From contig DASZLU010000158.1 of the NCBI GenBank assembly GCA_035552195.1, positions 1 to 64,000 of the forward strand: 64,000 nt of DNA, written 5' to 3'. The notes under the pieces are model-generated. The model was given only the letters and a program-made list of their open reading frames with translations. It was not told the DNA's origin and did not search any database. The position numbers were made by a program, and so were the translations under genes. Source of the stretch: CAIKMD01 sp035552195. Lineage in GTDB: Bacteria > Pseudomonadota > Alphaproteobacteria > ATCC43930 > CGMCC-115725. This document shows, one piece after another, positions 59,932 to 64,000 of this stretch. Positions within the stretch are counted from its first letter, which is position 1, and each line of letters opens with the position of its first letter.

Positions 59932-61572
59932 CTAGAAGACTTGGCGGAAAATCCAGAACAGGCTAGCCGAGAGCATGATCGCGACCGGGAGCGTCAGCAC
60001 CCAGGCCATGATCATGTTGAGGATTGTCGACCATTGCAGGCCCGAGCGGTTGGCCGCCATTGTGCCGGCAACGCCTGACGACAGAACATGTGTCGTGCTG
60101 ACCGGCCAGCCCCACTGGTCTGCGGCGCCGATGGTCACCATGGCGATGATCTCGGCGGCGGCGCCCTGACCGTAGGTCAGATGCGTCTTGCCGATCTTCT
60201 CGCCGACGGTGACGACGATGCGCCTCCAGCCGATCATCGTGCCCATGCCGAGCGCGATGGCGACGGCGATCTTCACCCAAGTCGGGATGAATTTCGTCGC
60301 GTTGTCGAGCTCGCCTTTATAGGCTTTGAGATCGGCTTGCTCGGCGGTGCTGAGCTGAAGCTGATCGTCCTTGCTGATCCGCGACAGCATCTCGCTCGCG
60401 AGATACATGTCGTTGCGGATGTTGGTCGTCTTCGCCGCCGGGATTTGCGAATAGGCGCCGTATTCATCGACCTGCGTATCGATATTCGCGACCAGCGCGT
60501 TGAGAGCCGGGATCGAGGCCGGCGTCACGGTGCGCTGCTCGAGCGCGGCCAATACGTCCTTGCGGACGTCGTCGTTCGTCGTGCTGTTGGCGTGCTTTGC
60601 AAGCACGGCTTCGGCGCGCTGGCTCGCCTGATGGAAGATCTGCACATGGTCGGCGCCGATCGCGTGGTTGAGCGCATAGGCGGTGGGCACCGTGCCGATC
60701 AGGATCAGCATGATGAGGCCCATGCCCTTCTGGCCGTCGTTCGAGCCGTGGAAGAAGCTGACGCCTGTGCAGGTGAGAATCAGCAAGCCGCGGATCCAGG
60801 GCGGCGGAGGCTTCGAACCTTCGGGCGCGGTGTAGAGTTTCGGGAACGGCAGCGCCACCTTGGCAAGAAGCAGCAAGAGGCCCGACAAGATGAAGCCGAC
60901 GACCGGCGAGAAAGCGAGCGAGCGGAAGACGCCGACGGCTTGGTTCCAATCGACGCCGCTGGTGGCGTTCGGGCCCCCCATGAGCTGGTTGGCGAGGCCG
61001 ACGCCGATGATCGAGCCGATCAAGGCATGGGAGCTGGAGTTCGGGATGCCGAAATACCAGGTGCCGATGTTCCAGATGATCGCCGCGATCAGCAGCGCGA
61101 ACACCATCGCAAAACCGGCCGACGAGCCGACCTGAAGGATGAGCTCGACTGGCAGCAGCGAGACGACGGTGAAAGCGACAAGACCGGCCGAGGATACGAC
61201 GCCGATCAGGTTCCAGATACCGGACCAGACGACGGCAATTTGCGGCGCCATCGAATGCGTATAGATGACGGTGGCAACGGCGTTGGCCGTGTCGTGGAAG
61301 CCATTGACGAATTCGAAACCCAACGCGATGCAGAGCGCGACGCCGAGCAGAATGAATGGCAAGAGCGTCGTGGTCGGGCCCATCGCCATGAGATCGTGGA
61401 TCAGCGACGTGCCGGCGTAGATGGCGCCGAGCGCCAGGATGCCGAAGACACCGAAAGACGTGGCGCGCTGCGTCCAGCGCGGCTGGCGCGAGGAATGCAG
61501 AGGATGATCCGAGTTATGTGCGTGCTGGTCGTGTGACGAATGAATAGGACGGATGATTGTCGCGTCGCTCAT
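59932..61572 (-). CDS. pit: Pit-family inorganic phosphate transporter
   Basis: 546 residues. The PiT signature appears twice: GFEFVNGFHDTANAVATVIYTHSM in the first half and SFFHGSNDGQKGMGLI plus GWPVSTTHVLSSGVAGTM in the second. About ten hydrophobic segments with a ~120-residue hydrophilic loop in the middle. A His-rich N-terminal tail (HSSHDQHAHNSDHPLHSS) may bind metal. It imports phosphate, probably as a metal complex, with protons. A three-heptad Pho box with a correctly spaced -10 lies upstream. Confidence 0.93.
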   Translation of the reverse strand: MSDATIIRPIHSSHDQHAHNSDHPLHSSRQPRWTQRATSFGVFGILALGAIYAGTSLIHDLMAMGPTTTLLPFILLGVALCIALGFEFVNGFHDTANAVATVIYTHSMAPQIAVVWSGIWNLIGVVSSAGLVAFTVVSLLPVELILQVGSSAGFAMVFALLIAAIIWNIGTWYFGIPNSSSHALIGSIIGVGLANQLMGGPNATSGVDWNQAVGVFRSLAFSPVVGFILSGLLLLLAKVALPFPKLYTAPEGSKPPPPWIRGLLILTCTGVSFFHGSNDGQKGMGLIMLILIGTVPTAYALNHAIGADHVQIFHQASQRAEAVLAKHANSTTNDDVRKDVLAALEQRTVTPASIPALNALVANIDTQVDEYGAYSQIPAAKTTNIRNDMYLASEMLSRISKDDQLQLSTAEQADLKAYKGELDNATKFIPTWVKIAVAIALGMGTMIGWRRIVVTVGEKIGKTHLTYGQGAAAEIIAMVTIGAADQWGWPVSTTHVLSSGVAGTMAANRSGLQWSTILNMIMAWVLTLPVAIMLSASLFWIFRQVF

Positions 61573-61618
61573 ACGAGCCCCCTCCTGGCCGACACCCTAT
61601 AGTCGGCTTATACGGCGA

Positions 61619-61663
61619 GCTATAGCGGTGCTCTGTGACAGCGGGATGAAATTTGGATGACGG
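61619..61663 (-). promoter_or_regulatory. Pho box and -10 of the pit promoter
   Basis: Reading leftward: heptads CCGTCAT, ATTTCAT and CTGTCAC spaced by exactly 4 bases (61663-61635), matching the PhoB heptad CTGTCAT at 6, 5 and 6 of 7. Ten bases later comes TATAGC (61624-61619), the spacing of PhoB-dependent -10 elements. It starts 47 bp before the pit ATG. Confidence 0.7.
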
Positions 61664-61678
61664 ATCGCCGCCGGCGAT

Positions 61679-62480
61679 TCAAGCTGCTTGCGGCCCGGCG
61701 CGACCGTCTTCAACGATCCAGTGCTTCAATGTTGAGAGAGTCGCTTGCGGATCAGTGGTATCCGACACGACCTGCATCTTCACGTCCATCTGCTTGCGGT
61801 TGGTGTCGACCAACACGTAGCCGCGGCGGCGGCTCTCGAAAAATTTGATATGTGGATTGTTCGGAACGAATGCCATGAATGCGTCATAAGGCGGCCCGTA
61901 GGAGGTAACCGAGGTGCCGACGAATTCGGCCGCGACCACTGGCGAACGCGGATCGAAGGAATCGATCTTCAGCTCGTTCGCCCAGAAAGAATGGATATCG
62001 CCGCCGATCACAACCGGGTTCTTCACTTTCGACTCTTGGATATGGTGCAGCAGCCGCGCGCGGCACGCGGGATAGCCGTTCCAATCGTCGGTCCAGAAGC
62101 CGTAGCCGCTGTCGTCCGGCACTTTCTCGCGCAGCTCGGCCATCAGCACGTCTTGCGCGATCACATTCCATCGCGTGTGCGCGCGAGCGAGACCATCGAA
62201 CAGCCATTTATCCTGCTCCATCCCGAGCATCGAGCGCGCGGGATCGAGCCGCTCCGGGCGTCGCCGGATCGGGGCTCAGTGGCTCCGGTGCGAGCCGCGT
62301 CCACAGCACGAACCCGTCGGGCATCGGATCGCCCGAGGCAATGCCGAGGCCGAACGGATCGCGGGACCAATGCGGGCCGGGCGCGGCGCAGCCGATGAGA
62401 GCGGGCAGCATCGCGGTGCTTACGAACGCAGCGCTGCCACGCAGAAGCTGACGCCTTGTCGGACGATAAAGCGGCGGCAT
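61679..62480 (-). pseudogene. PhoD-type alkaline phosphatase remnant (internal deletion and frameshift)
   Basis: The left-edge codons of a Tat-exported PhoD gene start at 62480: MPPLYRPTRRQLLRGSAAF, then FGLGIASGDPMPDGFVLWTRLAPEPLSPD, the family's N-terminal domain. Near 62250 the sequence jumps, in another frame, to ERLDPARSMLGMEQDKWLFDGL...RWNVIAQDVLM and GGDIHSFWANEL, the C-terminal catalytic part, which runs to 61679. About 250-300 central residues, including most metal ligands, are missing. So only both ends survive, about 800 bp in place of ~1.5 kb. Sequence or assembly error cannot be excluded. Confidence 0.85.
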
Positions 62481-62527
62481 GGCCTCGTTCCTAACCGCCG
62501 CCGATGATCGCGCGACAGCGAGACGCG

Positions 62528-64000
62528 TTACAGATCCTCGGCCAGCGAGGGGTGCGTGTCCTCGCTCGGCTTCTTGGCTTCGCGGCGCAGCGCCCATTTG
62601 ACGATCGCGCCGTTGCTGCCGACATGACCGTCGAGCACGACCTGGTGCGTCTTCTTGGTACCGCCAGCGCCGACGTAAATACTTTCGGCGATGCTCAGCA
62701 CCGCGCCCTGCATCCTGAGACGCCAGCCCGCGCCGCCGGGCAAGCGCAACAGCACGGCGTTGCCGTCCTGGGTCAGCGAGGCCTGGACGCTGGGATGGAG
62801 GTGAAAGCGAATGGCGAAGCCTTGGCCCGAGCGGCCGGTCAGGCGATCCTCGCCGCGCAAATCCTCGCCATCGGCGGCAAGGAACAATTGCCGCGCATGG
62901 GTGAGGCCGAGATTTTTCTTGAACCCGTCATGGCTCGCCGCGACCCATTGCGCGCCCGCATCTTCGGCGCGCATCGCCGTCACTTCATGCGGGCCCAAGG
63001 CGACGCTGCCATCGGGGCGGAACTCGACCGAACTCGTATCGGCGGCGATCAAGGTCGAATGCGCAGCCGTCGCACGCATCGCGCCGCGCCATTCCGTGCT
63101 CGGCCCGTGATAGGCGCCGCAATTCACGATCAGCCGCTCGCGGCCATAGCTCATTTCGAAAGCGAGAGGACCGGCATGGTAATCGCCGTCAAGCCCGGCG
63201 GGTGGCGGCTTGCCGCAATCGAACAGCACCAGTGAGTGGCCGGCGCGCAGTCGTTCATAACCGGAATGCGGCGCCGTTGCCGGCGCGCGGCCTTTGGCGT
63301 CGGCGCGGTTGAGCACGCGATCGATGGTCGCGCCATCGCCCTCATTGGCACCGTTGAACAGCGCGAAGCGCCCGTCACCGTGGCGGAAGAAGCGCAGCAT
63401 CGGCGCGGCGCGATCGATCGCCTGCTGGATCGCGCCGTGCACTTCATTGTGCGATGCCGTCAGCGCGGCACGCGCATCGACGAGATAGCGCAGCGCGGTG
63501 AGCTGCGCCTCGGGGTTGCGCGTAGCATGACCGCCATCGGCAAGGATCTGCGCCTCGATCTCGCGCGCGAAATGAGCAAGCGCACGCGCCAGCGCCCGGT
63601 CGAGCACTTGCGCCGCCAGCGCCGCGATCAGGCCGCGCAGCGCCGCGAGCCGCGGCAGGCCCGGCGCTTCACGATGGGCGATGCGGGCGAGATGACGCGC
63701 TTGCCGCGCGAGGCTTTTCAACATCGCCGCGCGCAGCGTCTCGTCGACCGCGAGGCGATCGAAATATTCGAGCCAAGTGAAGAGCCGATCGCCGATCACA
63801 TCGGCGCGCCAGGCGAGGCGGTCGTAGATATCGAATTGCTGCAGCCATTCGGCGGTCCAGCTCCGCGCCGCTTCCCATGCCGCTTCGTTCCCGAGCGCGG
63901 CGAGATCGCCGAGCCATTGGAAGCGCTGTAGATCGGCGCGAAATTCATCGGTGGTGCCGGCGCGCCACGGCGGCGAGGGCGCGTGCACGGCCTCGCTTTG
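62528..64000 (-). CDS. Heparinase II/III family protein (5' end cut by window edge)
   Basis: 490 residues visible; the frame is open to the right edge, and family length suggests roughly 80-100 N-terminal residues lie beyond it. Alpha-barrel N-terminal part (WTAEWLQQFDIYDRLAWRADVIGDRLFTWLEYFDRL), then the heparinase II/III beta-domain with SGYERLRAGHSLVLFDCGKPPP, HAGPLAFEMSYGRERLIVNCG, and TAAHSTLIAADTSSVEF. Polysaccharide lyase-like, role unknown in alphaproteobacteria, where it usually neighbours purH. No signal peptide is visible in the part present. Confidence 0.9.
   Translation of the reverse strand, partial: QSEAVHAPSPPWRAGTTDEFRADLQRFQWLGDLAALGNEAAWEAARSWTAEWLQQFDIYDRLAWRADVIGDRLFTWLEYFDRLAVDETLRAAMLKSLARQARHLARIAHREAPGLPRLAALRGLIAALAAQVLDRALARALAHFAREIEAQILADGGHATRNPEAQLTALRYLVDARAALTASHNEVHGAIQQAIDRAAPMLRFFRHGDGRFALFNGANEGDGATIDRVLNRADAKGRAPATAPHSGYERLRAGHSLVLFDCGKPPPAGLDGDYHAGPLAFEMSYGRERLIVNCGAYHGPSTEWRGAMRATAAHSTLIAADTSSVEFRPDGSVALGPHEVTAMRAEDAGAQWVAASHDGFKKNLGLTHARQLFLAADGEDLRGEDRLTGRSGQGFAIRFHLHPSVQASLTQDGNAVLLRLPGGAGWRLRMQGAVLSIAESIYVGAGGTKKTHQVVLDGHVGSNGAIVKWALRREAKKPSEDTHPSLAEDL

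Noticed and set aside
52436..62527. Mobile-element ends around the catabolic island
   Set aside because: I found no transposase, integrase, tRNA or flanking direct repeats; the island is inferred from gene order only.

Overview
The window is about 64 kb of GC-rich chromosomal DNA from an alphaproteobacterium. The evidence is the gene order infB-rbfA-truB-rpsO-pnp, the block mutM / enoyl-CoA hydratase / rpsT / dnaA / dnaN / recF / gyrB, an Irr-type Fur regulator with its own operator motif, a ~1,600-residue NAD-glutamate dehydrogenase and CtrA-type TTAA-N7-TTAA sites. I cannot place it below class level with confidence. I see no rRNA, tRNA, CRISPR array, integrase or transposase.

Layout. (1) 1-6546: translation and RNA-processing genes, with infB cut by the left edge. 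(2) 6630-12335: a flavin-dependent nitronate-monooxygenase-like protein, a substrate-binding/dihydroxyphthalate-decarboxylase-like protein, and two exported enzymes (a CotA-like multicopper oxidase and a metallophosphoesterase). (3) 12430-16916: two alpha/beta hydrolases, then irr and a rubrerythrin / Fe-S oxidoreductase / DUF3501 cluster. A perfect Irr-type operator overlaps the rubrerythrin promoter, and a degenerate copy in the same arrangement precedes irr. (4) 16936-22200: a minus-strand run ubiE-coaBC-dut-rrf2-cysK-moeB-SH3. ubiB is absent from its usual place between ubiE and coaBC. (5) 22256-31349: mutM, a small exported protein, enoyl-CoA hydratase, rpsT, dnaA, dnaN, recF and gyrB, without a convincing DnaA-box cluster. 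(6) 31355-36502: a PseI-like nonulosonate synthase coupled to a HAD-fold protein whose catalytic aspartates are replaced, a thiamine-diphosphate enzyme, a gentisate-dioxygenase-like cupin and a small membrane protein. (7) 36626-43777: an uncharacterised helical protein and a transglycosylase diverging from a perfect CtrA site, then the large glutamate dehydrogenase. (8) 43917-50415: small genes, RidA, acetyl-CoA synthetase, an SDR, a Tat-exported hydrolase and a second decarboxylase-like protein. (9) 50446-52435: a highly structured palindromic intergenic element and purH. (10) 52479-62480: an aromatic-catabolism-like island (two paralogous FAD monooxygenases, AAHS transporter, TetR regulator, LLM flavoenzyme, GST-like protein), then a Pit phosphate transporter behind a three-heptad Pho box and a PhoD alkaline-phosphatase gene reduced to its two ends. 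(11) 62528-64000: a heparinase II/III gene running off the right edge. Heparinase and purH are usually neighbours in alphaproteobacteria, so the 10 kb between them looks inserted.

The most interesting candidate system is the Irr-controlled rubrerythrin / two-cluster Fe-S oxidoreductase / DUF3501 set. It reads as an iron-gated redox module whose substrate I cannot tell from sequence. Next in interest are the catalytically altered HAD partner of the nonulosonate synthase, the CtrA-linked unknown gene, the Pho-box/phoD-remnant locus and the palindromic element at 50.7 kb.
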